Shown: positions 42,556 through 53,428, numbered from the stretch's first letter. The stretch: DNA of 64,000 bases from Candidatus Aminicenantota bacterium (GCA_014727835.1 WJMT01000041.1:22106-86105); one strand, 5' to 3'. Program-made: numbers and translations. Notes: a model not told the origin generated them from the letters alone.

Positions 42556-43308
42556 ATGAGGTTTGATATAATCACCATATTTCCGGAGATGTTTGAGAGT
42601 TATTTTTCTAGAGGAGTTATAGAAAAAGCGATCAAAAAGGAAATCATAGAGGTTTGCATTCACAATTTGAGAGATTATGCCAGAGACAAGCACAAACAGG
42701 TCGATGACCGGCCGTTTGGAGGAAACCAAGGAATGGTGATCAAACCAGAACCTGTATTTCATGCGGTTGAAGCTGTAAAGAAGAAGGAACAGGCATGTGT
42801 CTGTCTGTTGTCTCCGAAAGGAAAAAATCTAACCTCCCAGATGGCCAAAGATTTTACAAAATGCCCCCAAATCATACTGATTTGCGGGCGTTATGAAGGA
42901 GTGGACGAAAGAATTGCCCAATACTTAGCTACACATGAAATATCTATAGGAGATTTTGTTCTGACCGGCGGAGAACTGGCTGCAATGGTTTTTGTGGACA
43001 GTGTTTCGCGGTTTCTTCCTGGAGTGGTTGGCAAGAGAAAGTCTGTTGAGCAGGATTCTTTTTCCTCAAATTTATTAGACCATCCTCAATACACCAGGCC
43101 GAGGTCATTCAGGGGAATGGAAGTTCCCGAAGTGTTGTTTTCAGGAGATCACAAGAAAATAAGGTATTGGAGACAAAAAAAAGCATTTGAGAAAACATTG
43201 GCCCTGCGGCCTGATTTGCTGGAATGCAAAAAAACAGCCAAAGAAAATCAAAATGATTTGGAGCAACCAAGAACTCAAATGAAAGGGAAAGACAATGAAT
43301 CTAATTGA
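42556..43308 (+). CDS. trmD: tRNA (guanine-N1-)-methyltransferase
   Basis: [59 protein letters not shown]; start set at 42556. Confidence 0.97.
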   Translation: MRFDIITIFPEMFESYFSRGVIEKAIKKEIIEVCIHNLRDYARDKHKQVDDRPFGGNQGMVIKPEPVFHAVEAVKKKEQACVCLLSPKGKNLTSQMAKDFTKCPQIILICGRYEGVDERIAQYLATHEISIGDFVLTGGELAAMVFVDSVSRFLPGVVGKRKSVEQDSFSSNLLDHPQYTRPRSFRGMEVPEVLFSGDHKKIRYWRQKKAFEKTLALRPDLLECKKTAKENQNDLEQPRTQMKGKDNESN

Positions 43309-43636
43309 TTTGGTAGAGAAAAATGAAGTAAAGGAAGACAGAGACCACTTTAAAGTCGGAGATACCATTGAAGTCCATGTTATTATCAGAGAAGGGGATA
43401 AAGAAAGAATCCAGGTTTTCAAAGGCAATGTGATTTCAAGAAGAGGTTCTGGTGCAAAAAAGATGTTTACAGTCAGGAAGATCTCTTTTGGAGTGGGAAT
43501 CGAGAGGATATTTCCTCTATATTCCAAAAGCATAAAAAAAATAAAAGTCCTGAAAAAAGGAAAGGTCCGAAGGTCAAAGCTGTATTATTTGCGCAGCTTA
43601 AAGGGAAAAGCAGCCAGTATCAAAGAATCTAGATAA
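43295..43636 (+). CDS. rplS: 50S ribosomal protein L19
   Basis: 113 aa; [33 protein letters not shown]...[17 protein letters not shown]. Confidence 0.98.
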   Translation: MNLIDLVEKNEVKEDRDHFKVGDTIEVHVIIREGDKERIQVFKGNVISRRGSGAKKMFTVRKISFGVGIERIFPLYSKSIKKIKVLKKGKVRRSKLYYLRSLKGKAASIKESR

Positions 43637-43679
43637 AAGAGGTGTTGAACAGGTCTTCTTTATGTTATGATGATATAGA

Positions 43680-44303
43680 GTGGCTGATTTTCATATAGAA
43701 AAGCAGATAGCACAAAGAGGATTCAATCGCATTGCAGGGATAGATGAAGCTGGCAGAGGAGCTTTGTTTGGTCCGGTGGTTTCTGCAGCTGTCATGTTTC
43801 CATCTTCTTTGTACAGAAGTCCTTATGGGTGGGTGAATGAAATCAATGATTCAAAACTTCTTTCTGTGAGAAAGAGAGAACAGCTTTTTCCATTGATATT
43901 AACCGGGGCAAAGTCTGTTGGGATTGGATTTTCAACAAACCTGGAAATTGACAGAAATGATATTTTTTGGGCAACCCTGAAATCCATGAAAAGAGCTGTC
44001 CATCAAATGACCATTGATGCAGACTTTGTTTTAGTTGACGGATGTGAGCTTAATGATGTAAATTGTCCTCAGAAGAGAGTTGTTAAAGGAGACCAAAAGA
44101 GCATTTCAATTGCAGCGGCCTCTATTGTGGCCAAGGTATTGAGGGATCAAGTGGTCATTGGGTTGAGCCAAATATTCGATGGATATGCTTTAGAAAAAAA
44201 CAAAGGCTATGGAACAAGGGAACATTACACGGCCTTGAAGAAAATGGGGGCCACTGTTTTTCATAGAAAAAGCTTTCATTTGAACTGTGGAATAACAAAA
44301 TGA
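43680..44303 (+). CDS. rnhB: Ribonuclease HII
   Basis: 207 aa; IAGIDEAGRGALFGPVVSAAVMF, KGDQKSISIAAASIVAKVLRD, GYGTREHY; GTG start. Confidence 0.96.
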   Translation: MADFHIEKQIAQRGFNRIAGIDEAGRGALFGPVVSAAVMFPSSLYRSPYGWVNEINDSKLLSVRKREQLFPLILTGAKSVGIGFSTNLEIDRNDIFWATLKSMKRAVHQMTIDADFVLVDGCELNDVNCPQKRVVKGDQKSISIAAASIVAKVLRDQVVIGLSQIFDGYALEKNKGYGTREHYTALKKMGATVFHRKSFHLNCGITK

Positions 44304-46405
44304 TGGACAAAGCAGAAAGAGAGAGAATCGAGACAAAGGCAAAAAAGCTGATCAAAAAGGGGAAAACCGGAGAAGCTGTCATAGAGTACAAGAAATTACT
44401 TACAGGAAGCGAACAGGACATTCCCATCAGAAATATCATCGGGGACCTCCTTGTGAAGTCTGATCAAAAAGAGAAAGCTGTCCAAGAGTTTGAACAGATT
44501 GCAGACCTTTATGAAGACAAAGGAATCTATTCCAAGTCTATCGCCACTCTCAAAAGGATCTCCAGGATAGATCCGGATAACCTCAAAATATCAAAAAGGC
44601 TTGCGGATCTCTATAACAGCCGAGGATTTAAGTCTGAAGCCTTGGTTGAATATTTCAAGTTAGCAAAGGAACTGAAAAAAAACAAAAAAAACAAACAAGC
44701 GATCCAGATGTATGAAGCAGTGCTCAAGCTCAATGCAGATGATATGGATGCAAGAGAAACTTTAGCGGAATTGTATGAGAAAGAAGATAAAGTTGATGAA
44801 GCGATCGAGGAATTGAACGAAGTCGCTGAGCATAAAATCAGCAAAGAGGAATTGAAAGACGCTTATAAAATGCTGGAAAGAGCAAAAAAATTGAAAGCCG
44901 GCTACCCCCGAACGTTGACCAATATTATTGAGATTTATAAAAAGGAGGACAAAAGAAAGGAAGCCTTTAAACTGATCCATGAAATCCTGAAAAAAGATCC
45001 CAAAAATTTGAAGGGGCTATATATATTGGGAAATCTCCATCTGGAAGAAGAAGAAACGGATAAAGCCAAAGAGGTTTTCCTGCGCATTGTGTCTGAAAGC
45101 CCAAAGGATATCAATGCAAGAGTTAAACTGGGTAAGATGTATATCCAAGAAGGTGATCTGGACAAAGCTTTTGAATATTATGGTCCTATTGTCGATTTTC
45201 TGACTAAAAAAAAGAAGGAAGACAAAGCCATCGGTCTTTTGGGCCTTATATTGTCTGAAAGAAAACCTCATCTGAAAACACTGGAAAAATTGGCCAGTCT
45301 CTACAGGTCAAAGGGAAACAAAGACAACCTTGAAATCGTCAATAGGTTGATCTTAAAGGTATGCCGGAGCCAAAATCTGAAAGAAAAAAAGATGTCTGTG
45401 CTTGGAGAGCTGTTAAATCTTTTTCCGGAAAATGAAGAATATTTCAATGAGTACAAGAGGACCAAAAAAGAGCTGGGTTTGCTTGAGGAAGAGGAAGACG
45501 CATCTTTAAGCATGAATGAGATCGAAGAAACTGTGGATAAGACCCTTGCTAAAGTCGATCTGTATAGAGAGCAAGGACTGATAAAAAATGCAAAGAGGAT
45601 CCTTCAAAATTTGAATATCAAATACCCAGACCATGAAAAAATCACAAAAAAGATCAAAGAGGTTGAACAAGTGGCCTCAGAAGCTCAGGCTGGTGACATT
45701 GCTTCACGACTGGGAGAAGTGAAGAAAAAGGAAACGGAATTATTTGGGGAGATGAAGCAGCCTCCCAGTCCAACCGAACCTTCGTCACTGGAGCCGGATT
45801 CAGGGGAAAAATTGACAGCGGCAGATGTTTTTGCAGAAACAGATATCATTCCAATGGCTTCTCCTGACGAGGGGCAAAAAAGATATTATGACCTTTCCAA
45901 CCGGCCAGATGAAGAGATTGAGGCAATTAAGGATATTTACAACTATCAATTGAGAGGTGACACCACCATTGTAGAGAAAGCTCTCTCTGATATTGTATCT
46001 GATTTCCGCAAAGCCCTGAATGAAAAGGTAGGGGATGAAGATTATGACAATCATTATAATCTTGCTGTTGCCTTTATGGAGCAGGGATTGTTTGATGAAG
46101 CCATTGAAGAAGCCAAAGTGGCATCCAAAGACAAAAAGACAGCTCCGGATAGTTTTTTGGTGATCAGCACTTGTCTTTTTCAGAAAGGGGATTTCAAGGA
46201 AGCTTTGAAGTGGCTGAAAAAAGCCCTTGAATTGACCAAAGAAGGAACCGAATCAGCCTTTTCTGTCAAATACGAAATGGGTTTGGCTTATGAGAAGCTG
46301 GGTGATTGGAAAAAAGCGCTGGAGATATATAAAGAAGTGAAGCAATGGGATAAAGACTACAGGGATGTGACAGGAAAAATCAAAAAAATCAAAAAGAAGA
46401 CCTAA
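44300..46405 (+). CDS. Large TPR-repeat protein
   Basis: 701 aa, consecutive TPR units over most of its length; overlaps rnhB by 4 nt. Confidence 0.88.
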   Translation: MMDKAERERIETKAKKLIKKGKTGEAVIEYKKLLTGSEQDIPIRNIIGDLLVKSDQKEKAVQEFEQIADLYEDKGIYSKSIATLKRISRIDPDNLKISKRLADLYNSRGFKSEALVEYFKLAKELKKNKKNKQAIQMYEAVLKLNADDMDARETLAELYEKEDKVDEAIEELNEVAEHKISKEELKDAYKMLERAKKLKAGYPRTLTNIIEIYKKEDKRKEAFKLIHEILKKDPKNLKGLYILGNLHLEEEETDKAKEVFLRIVSESPKDINARVKLGKMYIQEGDLDKAFEYYGPIVDFLTKKKKEDKAIGLLGLILSERKPHLKTLEKLASLYRSKGNKDNLEIVNRLILKVCRSQNLKEKKMSVLGELLNLFPENEEYFNEYKRTKKELGLLEEEEDASLSMNEIEETVDKTLAKVDLYREQGLIKNAKRILQNLNIKYPDHEKITKKIKEVEQVASEAQAGDIASRLGEVKKKETELFGEMKQPPSPTEPSSLEPDSGEKLTAADVFAETDIIPMASPDEGQKRYYDLSNRPDEEIEAIKDIYNYQLRGDTTIVEKALSDIVSDFRKALNEKVGDEDYDNHYNLAVAFMEQGLFDEAIEEAKVASKDKKTAPDSFLVISTCLFQKGDFKEALKWLKKALELTKEGTESAFSVKYEMGLAYEKLGDWKKALEIYKEVKQWDKDYRDVTGKIKKIKKKT

Positions 46406-46499
46406 TAGCCTAGACCTTGGCCTTTTGTTTTTTGGCATTCCATCAGAAGTGAGAAAATGCGCGGTGTGAATCGTTATCTTTTTTGGAGAAGAAAAGGTA

Positions 46500-47492
46500 A
46501 TGACCGGAGCCGGAGAGACTCACAGACAGGATGCACAGGCCGTATCTCCTTATTATCAGATCATTGGTAAAAGTTTGGCCGTTCAAAGAGTTTTCAGATT
46601 CATTCATAAAGTGAAAAACATCCATGCTCCGGTTTTTATCAGCGGAGAAAGCGGGACAGGAAAAGAACTGGTAGCAAGAAACATCCATTCAACAGGATCC
46701 AAAAGAAAACAAAATTTTGTTGCCATCAACTGTGGAGCAATTCCTGAGAACCTTTTGGAAAGCGAGCTGTTCGGTTACAAAAAAGGATCATTCACCGGGG
46801 CTTTCCGGGATAAGCTGGGACTTATTGAAGAAGCCCATGGAGGCGTTTTATTTTTGGATGAGATCTGTGACCTCTCTCCTCTGCTGCAATCAAAACTTCT
46901 CCGAGTTCTCCAGGAAAAAGAAATCAGAAGGATTGGTGAGAACAGACCGCATCCCATTGATATCAGAGTGATCAGTGCAACCAATAAGGATATTGATCAG
47001 GAGCTGGAAAAAGGGCAGTTTCGAGAGGATTTGTATTATCGTCTTAAGATTCTTTCTATTGAACTGCCCCCTTTAAAAGAAAGAGGATGTGACATTTTGT
47101 ATCTGGTGGAATATTTTTCAAGTCAATTCAAAAAAGAGATGGGTTTGAAAAACCTCACTTTCTCTCCTGACGCCATGAATTGTCTTTTGAGCTACTCTTG
47201 GCCGGGAAATGTCAGGGAGCTGAAAAATGAAGTGCTGAGATGCATGGTTTTATGTCAGGATTCTGATGTCATCTCCAAAGAAAAGCTTTCACAAAGGATC
47301 TGCATGAGTGCTCAAAGGGCCAGTCCGATTTCATATGATTTTTTTGCAGCGAGGGCTCATTTTGAGAAAAGATACTTGAATCAGGCTTTAGCCCGGTTCA
47401 ATTACAACCAGACTCAAACAGCGGAACAGATCGGCCTGAGTCGGCAGGGTCTTTTTAAATTGATTAAAAAACATCAGATTGAGATGCCGTGA
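46500..47492 (+). CDS. Sigma54-dependent activator lacking a receiver domain (AAA+ plus Fis HTH)
   Basis: 330 aa; GESGTGKELVARNIH, GYKKGSFTGAFRDKLGLIEEA, LFLDEICDLSPLLQSKLLRVLQE, C-terminal TQTAEQIGLSRQGLFKLIKKH. Confidence 0.92.
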   Translation: MTGAGETHRQDAQAVSPYYQIIGKSLAVQRVFRFIHKVKNIHAPVFISGESGTGKELVARNIHSTGSKRKQNFVAINCGAIPENLLESELFGYKKGSFTGAFRDKLGLIEEAHGGVLFLDEICDLSPLLQSKLLRVLQEKEIRRIGENRPHPIDIRVISATNKDIDQELEKGQFREDLYYRLKILSIELPPLKERGCDILYLVEYFSSQFKKEMGLKNLTFSPDAMNCLLSYSWPGNVRELKNEVLRCMVLCQDSDVISKEKLSQRICMSAQRASPISYDFFAARAHFEKRYLNQALARFNYNQTQTAEQIGLSRQGLFKLIKKHQIEMP

Positions 47493-47592
47493 ATTATCAG
47501 GACTGTTTGAAAGAGCTCGATCTTGCAGGATTATAGAGAGGCCATGAGCCTTGACTTGAATGATTTTTTAATTTCTGATAAATTTCATCAAC

Positions 47593-47883
47593 ATGGACAA
47601 GAACAGAAATAAGCAAGATTCAAAAATATTCCAAACAGAATGTCCCTGCTGTCATTCGATTTTGTGGATCGATTCCACTAATAAGGAAGTGATGAAATTT
47701 GAAAAAAAGAGAGGCAAAAAGGGAAACCTGGATGAGCTTTTAGAGAAAGAGAGAAAAAGGAAGGCAGGATTTGAGACCAGGTTTGATTCAACAGCGGAAC
47801 TGGCAGAAGAAAAAAAGAAAGATGCTCAAAAAAGATATCAGCAAGCGTTTATCCGGTTGAAAAAACAGGATGATAAAGACTGA
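47593..47883 (+). CDS. Small hypothetical protein with CxCC-type motif
   Basis: 96 aa; ECPCCHSILWID followed by a charged coiled-coil-like C-terminus. Confidence 0.6.
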   Translation: MDKNRNKQDSKIFQTECPCCHSILWIDSTNKEVMKFEKKRGKKGNLDELLEKERKRKAGFETRFDSTAELAEEKKKDAQKRYQQAFIRLKKQDDKD

Positions 47884-47892
47884 TGCAACCTG

Positions 47893-49326
47893 TCAGCTTC
47901 CGATTTGTGTTTCATCTTCTCTGATTTTTGGAGCCATGGATAATCCTGTGAATCCAAAAATGGCCAGAATAAGAACAGAAATATAATTCATAAAGGCCCA
48001 GGGAAGATAGGCAAAGGTGGAAACTCCGATTGTGCCTGTGATATAGACTCCGGCCATACTCCAAGGGATCAATGGGACGATAATGGCCCCGCTTTCTTCA
48101 GCGATCCGGGAAAGGTTTTTGGCGGCTAAATTTTTTCTTTTATAAATGGGAGCCAGCAGTTCTTCTGGGATGATCATAGACAGGTAAGAACTTCCTGTGA
48201 TCAGGGCGGTGACGATACAGGCTAATATAGTGGTGATCACGAGACTGGATACTTTGCGAGCAAACCTCATGACTTTATCCAGGATCACAGAAAGCATTCC
48301 TGTTGACTGCATGATGCCTCCAAAGCTGAAAGCAGTGAAGGCCACTAACTGTGTTTCCATCATGCTCATCAATCCGCCTCTGGATATCAATTGGTCGACT
48401 TGAGCCACTCCGGTGTTGGCTTTGTAACCTGTGTTGATGGCTGAGGCGAACTCTTGGACAGACACTCCCTGAAACACAACAGAAAGAATTCCTGCAACAA
48501 AAGAGGAGAGCAACATCCCGGGTATGGTTGGTTTTTTAGTGGCCGCAAAATAGAACACCACGATCATAGGGAGCCAAAGAAGAAGGTTGAAATTGAAATT
48601 TTCTTTTAAAGTTTGGGTGATGATTTCCATGCTTTCTGATCTGACTTCGCTGGCTCCGTACCTAAGTCCCACCAAAAAATAGATGAAAAGACCGATCAAC
48701 CAAGCAGGAGTTGCTGACCAAAGCATGTGCTTGATGTGGTCAAAGAGATTGGAGCCTGCAGCAACAGGAGCTAAGTTGGTGACATCAGAAAATGGGGACA
48801 TTTTGTCTCCGAAATACGCACCAGCCACAATCGCTCCCGCAGCCTGTCCCATGGGAATTCCAAGCCCCATAGCGATTCCGATAAAGGCCACTCCAAGAGT
48901 TCCTATGGTCCCCCATGATGTTCCTGTGGCCAGTGAAGTGAGGGAACAAATAAAACAGGCTGTGACCAGAAAAAATTGAGGAGATATCAGCTTTAGCCCA
49001 TAATAGATGACCATGGGAATGGTGCCTGAAGCGATCCATGATCCCACCAGAATTCCCACACACAGCATAATAAGGATGGCTGGCATGGCTTTATGGATTC
49101 CATTGACAATTCCCTTTTCCATTTCGCTCCATTTGAATTTGAGAAAAAAGCCGATACATCCGGTTAGGAATGCAGCTGCGACCAGCAGAACTTGGGGTCT
49201 GATTTGATACACTCCATAGCCAATACCAAGAAGAAGACCCATGGCAATCAAAGGTATCAAAGCCACTGCGAATTTTGGATTATCTACATGATTTGAATGA
49301 TTGTGTTGGTCTGTATTCATGGACAT
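47893..49326 (-). CDS. Na+/H+ antiporter NhaC family protein
   Basis: 477 aa, multiple TMs; GIGYGVYQIRPQVL, CSLTSLATGTSWGTIGTLG, AYFGDKMSPFSDVTNLAP. Confidence 0.9.
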   Translation of the reverse strand: MSMNTDQHNHSNHVDNPKFAVALIPLIAMGLLLGIGYGVYQIRPQVLLVAAAFLTGCIGFFLKFKWSEMEKGIVNGIHKAMPAILIMLCVGILVGSWIASGTIPMVIYYGLKLISPQFFLVTACFICSLTSLATGTSWGTIGTLGVAFIGIAMGLGIPMGQAAGAIVAGAYFGDKMSPFSDVTNLAPVAAGSNLFDHIKHMLWSATPAWLIGLFIYFLVGLRYGASEVRSESMEIITQTLKENFNFNLLLWLPMIVVFYFAATKKPTIPGMLLSSFVAGILSVVFQGVSVQEFASAINTGYKANTGVAQVDQLISRGGLMSMMETQLVAFTAFSFGGIMQSTGMLSVILDKVMRFARKVSSLVITTILACIVTALITGSSYLSMIIPEELLAPIYKRKNLAAKNLSRIAEESGAIIVPLIPWSMAGVYITGTIGVSTFAYLPWAFMNYISVLILAIFGFTGLSMAPKIREDETQIGS

Positions 49327-49351
49327 CTGCCTTTATTTTGAATCAAATGTT

Positions 49352-50533
49352 TCATTGGTTGGATTCTGGTGAAAAAGTGCCATGAACAGCCAGTTTTTGA
49401 TTATGGATCATTTTTTTCCCCATACACCATGAATGTATAAGGTTGAACTGAGAGTCAAAAATATTGATATCTGCATCACAGCCCGGGGAAAGTCTTCCTT
49501 TTTTGTCCAGGTTATAGAGGACCGCTGGATTCAGGGTGAACAGCTTCAGGGCATTGTCCATACCCAGGATTTTGTTTTCAATCAGAAAGACCAGATTATT
49601 CAAGAGGCTTTTCTGGTCTGCAATAGTCAGGCCGGTCAATTCTCCTTGTTCATTGAACACCGGAAGACTTCCATTGCCGTCAGAACTCACTGTGATCTGA
49701 TCGAGATGGGCACGGCAGTCTATGCATCTTTGAACAGTGTCTCGGATGCTGATCAGGCTTCCATTTTTCTGTTCCGGGTCTAGATCAGCTGTCAGGTCCA
49801 TGAATCCCCCCTTTTTGTTGAAACGGATGGCTTCTTCGAGAAGGTCAGGGTTTCTGTTGCAGTGAGTCGGAATGATTTGGCTGGGAGGGATCTCGGTCTC
49901 CTCAATAAGACGGAATAGCATATCCAATTTTCTTTGCCCATCCCCGAGGTGACAGTGAAGGATCCCTGCTTTTCCTCCCAGCATTCCCCCTACTCGGCAT
50001 TCAGCTGCGAGCCGGGCCAGTTCACTGAAGGAGGGCTGTGAAGAGCGGTGGTCGGATACAGCGATTTCTCCGGCCCCGATGACTTTGTCAATAAGGACCA
50101 GATCCCTTTTAATGCTCCCTGTCAAATTGGAGGTGGGGACTTCATAGGAACCTGAAAATATATATGTGGTGACGCCTTCATTTTCAAGTCCTTTGGCTTT
50201 GGCATACAGGGACTCCATATGGCGGGTGACGCTGTCTGTTCCCAGGCATCCAATGACAGTGGAGACTCCGCTGGAGATAATATCCTCGATCTTTATTTCT
50301 GGAGCTCTGGTTTTAGGCCCGCCTTCCCCTCCTCCCCCTAGAATGTGAACATGGCTGTCGATCAAACCAGGAGTGATGATTTGTCTCGAAGCATCGATTT
50401 CTTCCACTTCTGTTCCTTTAATAGTGATTTTTCCTGGATCTTCAATCCGGATGATCGTGCTTCCTGCGATCAAAATATCTTTTATCCCTAGGGGATGGGG
50501 AGAAAAAACCCGCCCTTGTTTTATCACAATCAT
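49352..50533 (-). CDS. iadA: Beta-aspartyl (isoaspartyl) dipeptidase
   Basis: 393 aa amidohydrolase; ITPGLIDSHVHILGGGGEGG, GILHCHLGDGQRKL, IIPTHCNRNPDLLEEA, VSSDGNGSLPVFNE. Confidence 0.93.
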   Translation of the reverse strand: MIVIKQGRVFSPHPLGIKDILIAGSTIIRIEDPGKITIKGTEVEEIDASRQIITPGLIDSHVHILGGGGEGGPKTRAPEIKIEDIISSGVSTVIGCLGTDSVTRHMESLYAKAKGLENEGVTTYIFSGSYEVPTSNLTGSIKRDLVLIDKVIGAGEIAVSDHRSSQPSFSELARLAAECRVGGMLGGKAGILHCHLGDGQRKLDMLFRLIEETEIPPSQIIPTHCNRNPDLLEEAIRFNKKGGFMDLTADLDPEQKNGSLISIRDTVQRCIDCRAHLDQITVSSDGNGSLPVFNEQGELTGLTIADQKSLLNNLVFLIENKILGMDNALKLFTLNPAVLYNLDKKGRLSPGCDADINIFDSQFNLIHSWCMGKKMIHNQKLAVHGTFSPESNQ

Positions 50534-50675
50534 TACGTCAACCTCCTTATCGAAAAAATTTCAAATGAAGTCCAGAAGAATTGGATTTTAAAGTAACATG
50601 TCAAAAGCAAATTTTCAAGATAAAGCAACCTTCATCAAATAATTACTTGAAAATTGCCGCCATGCAAGTGAAAAT

Positions 50676-51464
50676 ATGAAAAGAAACAATCAAATAAGTT
50701 CTGGGCCCATGGATTATGAACAAGAGCTGAGAAAATTAAGGCCGATCATTCATGCACTGGAAAATTTGTCCTTATTGGGAAAAAAGATGATTTTGATTGG
50801 GGAGGAAAATTTTGTCCGATCAGGACCCAATATCATCATTGGAAACCATGCCGGAAGCTTTAAAGACGTTGCGGTGTTGTTTAAAATCGTTCCTCGTCCC
50901 ATTATTTTTACAGCCAATAAGGAGATCTTCAACTACGATAGTCTGAATCAACTGATCAGGAATTATCTGAAAGTGAACCTAAAAGGTTTTGGAAGTTTGC
51001 TCAATTTTCTCTTAAAACCACTGAAGAGTCCTTTTGTCTACTTCATATCAAACAACATCTCAAAAATAGGGACCATTCCTGTGGATTTGGACTCAAAAAA
51101 AAGGTCAGCCATTGGAAAATGCGAGCTGAACTTACAAAAAGGCAGAGCCATCGTTCTCCTTCAAGGTTTTGGTATGGTCAAGGAAGACAGGGCCAATCCG
51201 TTTGTCAGCACATTCAAAAGAGGCCCCTCTATCATTACATATAATCTATACCAAAAACACGGAATGGTGGTCCCTGTGACTCCGATTGCTATCTATGGGG
51301 CTCAAAAGCCTTTTTTAACTCCTGGAAAAATCACAGTCAATGTAGGAAAACCGCAGCACATCACAGACTACATTGGCGGAAGCTTTGATCAGACTGTGGA
51401 CAGGTTCAAAAGGGCTTTGGAGGCAAAGGTCAAAACACTGCTGCTGGAGGCCATTCGTTTCTGA
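50676..51464 (+). CDS. 1-acyl-glycerol-3-phosphate acyltransferase family protein (PlsC-like)
   Basis: 262 aa; NIIIGNHAGSFKDVAVLFKI (NHxxxxKD variant of HX4D), GTIPVDLDSKKRSAIG. Confidence 0.75.
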   Translation: MKRNNQISSGPMDYEQELRKLRPIIHALENLSLLGKKMILIGEENFVRSGPNIIIGNHAGSFKDVAVLFKIVPRPIIFTANKEIFNYDSLNQLIRNYLKVNLKGFGSLLNFLLKPLKSPFVYFISNNISKIGTIPVDLDSKKRSAIGKCELNLQKGRAIVLLQGFGMVKEDRANPFVSTFKRGPSIITYNLYQKHGMVVPVTPIAIYGAQKPFLTPGKITVNVGKPQHITDYIGGSFDQTVDRFKRALEAKVKTLLLEAIRF

Positions 51465-51493
51465 CCCTTGTGAAACACTCTCTTTATTTGCTT

Positions 51494-53428
51494 TTAATTG
51501 TTTTCGCTTTGATATCTGGAAAAGATTTCAGAATTGATTTGGGAGAAAAGTTCATAATTTGTTTTGACTCCGACTTTTTCTCTCATCTTTAAATATATGG
51601 ATTGGAACAGTTTGTTTTTCTTCATATCCAATAGTTCGCTGCGAGTTTCCATGATATTTTCTTCAAACTCTTGTTTGGTGACCTTGGTTCTATCCAGCAC
51701 CCGAAGTATCACAGCGCCTTCATTAACCTTCACCGGTTCACTGAGTTCGTTCAGAGGGAGAGAGAAAGACAGTCGGTCTACTTCAGGATTTTCACCGATG
51801 AGACTCAAATACTGCTCTCTTTTATGATTTTGAGCAGTTTTGTATTCAAAGCTGTTTCTTTCTGCAATTTCTTTAAGACTCAAAGACGGGGACTCATTCT
51901 TCAGTCGCATGGCAGTGTCAAAAGCTTCTTGTTCTTTTTGTTTGTCCATAAAATCGGTTCTGACTTCCGGTTCCGCATTTGCAAAAGTGGCAGGTCTGGA
52001 AGGCTCTATCTTGATGAGCTGTGAGATGCCGACTCCTATGTATGTATTCAGCTGAGCAGAAATTTCATTTTCTTCCATGTTAAAGAGCATCTGACTCAAG
52101 GAACCGGAAGGGTTAACCTCCTCTATTCCTTCCCCCAGTTCAAGAGGCCCCGTGTTTTTGATTTTGTATCCTAGTTTTTGAGCTGCCACATCAAGGCTTT
52201 TTTCTTTTCTCGCCATTTTCTCTAATTGCGCCATTTGATTGTCCAGCATTTCTTCAGCTTTGCTGTCCTTTATTATGGCCTCTATTCGTGTCTTTACTTT
52301 TTCAAGAGGCAGCTGAACCTGGGGGATGATTTCATCTACTTTGAGGAATGACATTCCATTTTCCAGTTCTATGGGTTCAGAAACTTGACTTTCTTCCAGT
52401 TCCTGAATGACTTCCTGTTCTTTGGCCGAAAGTTGTTTCCACTCGAAATAGCCCCAGTCTCCCTTGTCTTCTGCGTGTTCATCTTGAGAATATTTCTGAG
52501 CCAGTTCTCCAAAAACGGCTCCATTTTCCAGCTCTTTGTTGATGGCTTCACTTTGGGCCAGCATTTCTTCTTTGTTCTCCTCATCAAATGAAAGGAAAAT
52601 TCGTTGAACGCTTCTTTTTTCAGGCTCTACGAAATGGCTTTGGTTGTTCTCATAATACTGTGATATTTCTAAATCCTTGATCTCTATGTGGTCTTTAAGA
52701 TCCTCTTTATTCAGGAACACGAATTCAGCTGTTCTCTTTTCCGGGATTTTGTATGCGTCCTTATTTTGGTTAAAGAATGATACTAAAGTTTCTTTAGAGG
52801 GTGGCTCATTGATTTCCATTTTTTCCGAGGGAACAAGCATATATTCCAGTTCCACGGATTCATTGCTTTTTTGGAAGTGTTCCCAAACTTCTTTTTCAGT
52901 CACAGAAGCTCCGGCTGTGAGGATCTGGATGGTTTTTTGTATGATGATATCTTTGGACAAGCTTTCTTCAAAGTCACTGACTGTGGTCCGGTTCCATTCC
53001 AGTATCTTTTTGTATTCGTCAAACCCGACAAACTTTCCCTCTTTCTGGAAAACCGGAAAACTGAGAACTTTCTCTCTGATTTCAAAGTCTGCAGCCTTCA
53101 CTCCCAGACGATGGGCAGTGTGAAGAAGGAGTTCTTGTCTGATGACTTCTTCTAACGTCTGCTGCGGAATATTCAGTTGCTGGATGAAATTGGAGTCCAG
53201 ATCATTGAACTGCTGTTTTAGAGATTCGATTTTCATTCTTAGGTTATTGATATATGCCTCAGCGGAGATTTTTTCTTTTCCCACATAGGCGATCACGTTT
53301 TGATCTCTGGATTCTCCTGAGCCGCCTCCTTTTCCCCATACAAAAAAGATGGAAATAACAAAAGCAATGATGACCAGCCAAAGTGCGGGCGCTAAGGATT
53401 TCAGATTTTTTCGCATTGATTTAAGCAT
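51494..53428 (-). CDS. SurA/PpiD-like peptidylprolyl isomerase with N-terminal anchor
   Basis: 644 aa; N-terminal TM, SurA_N-like region, PpiC-type rotamase (KRSVQRIFLSFDEENKEEMLAQSEAINKEL...AQKYSQDEHAEDKGDWGYF). Confidence 0.88.
   Translation of the reverse strand: MLKSMRKNLKSLAPALWLVIIAFVISIFFVWGKGGGSGESRDQNVIAYVGKEKISAEAYINNLRMKIESLKQQFNDLDSNFIQQLNIPQQTLEEVIRQELLLHTAHRLGVKAADFEIREKVLSFPVFQKEGKFVGFDEYKKILEWNRTTVSDFEESLSKDIIIQKTIQILTAGASVTEKEVWEHFQKSNESVELEYMLVPSEKMEINEPPSKETLVSFFNQNKDAYKIPEKRTAEFVFLNKEDLKDHIEIKDLEISQYYENNQSHFVEPEKRSVQRIFLSFDEENKEEMLAQSEAINKELENGAVFGELAQKYSQDEHAEDKGDWGYFEWKQLSAKEQEVIQELEESQVSEPIELENGMSFLKVDEIIPQVQLPLEKVKTRIEAIIKDSKAEEMLDNQMAQLEKMARKEKSLDVAAQKLGYKIKNTGPLELGEGIEEVNPSGSLSQMLFNMEENEISAQLNTYIGVGISQLIKIEPSRPATFANAEPEVRTDFMDKQKEQEAFDTAMRLKNESPSLSLKEIAERNSFEYKTAQNHKREQYLSLIGENPEVDRLSFSLPLNELSEPVKVNEGAVILRVLDRTKVTKQEFEENIMETRSELLDMKKNKLFQSIYLKMREKVGVKTNYELFSQINSEIFSRYQSENN

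Noticed and set aside
44611-45513. Several antisense ORFs opposite the TPR gene
   Set aside because: Long open antisense frames are expected from Lys/Glu-rich coding sequence; no RBS or domain support.
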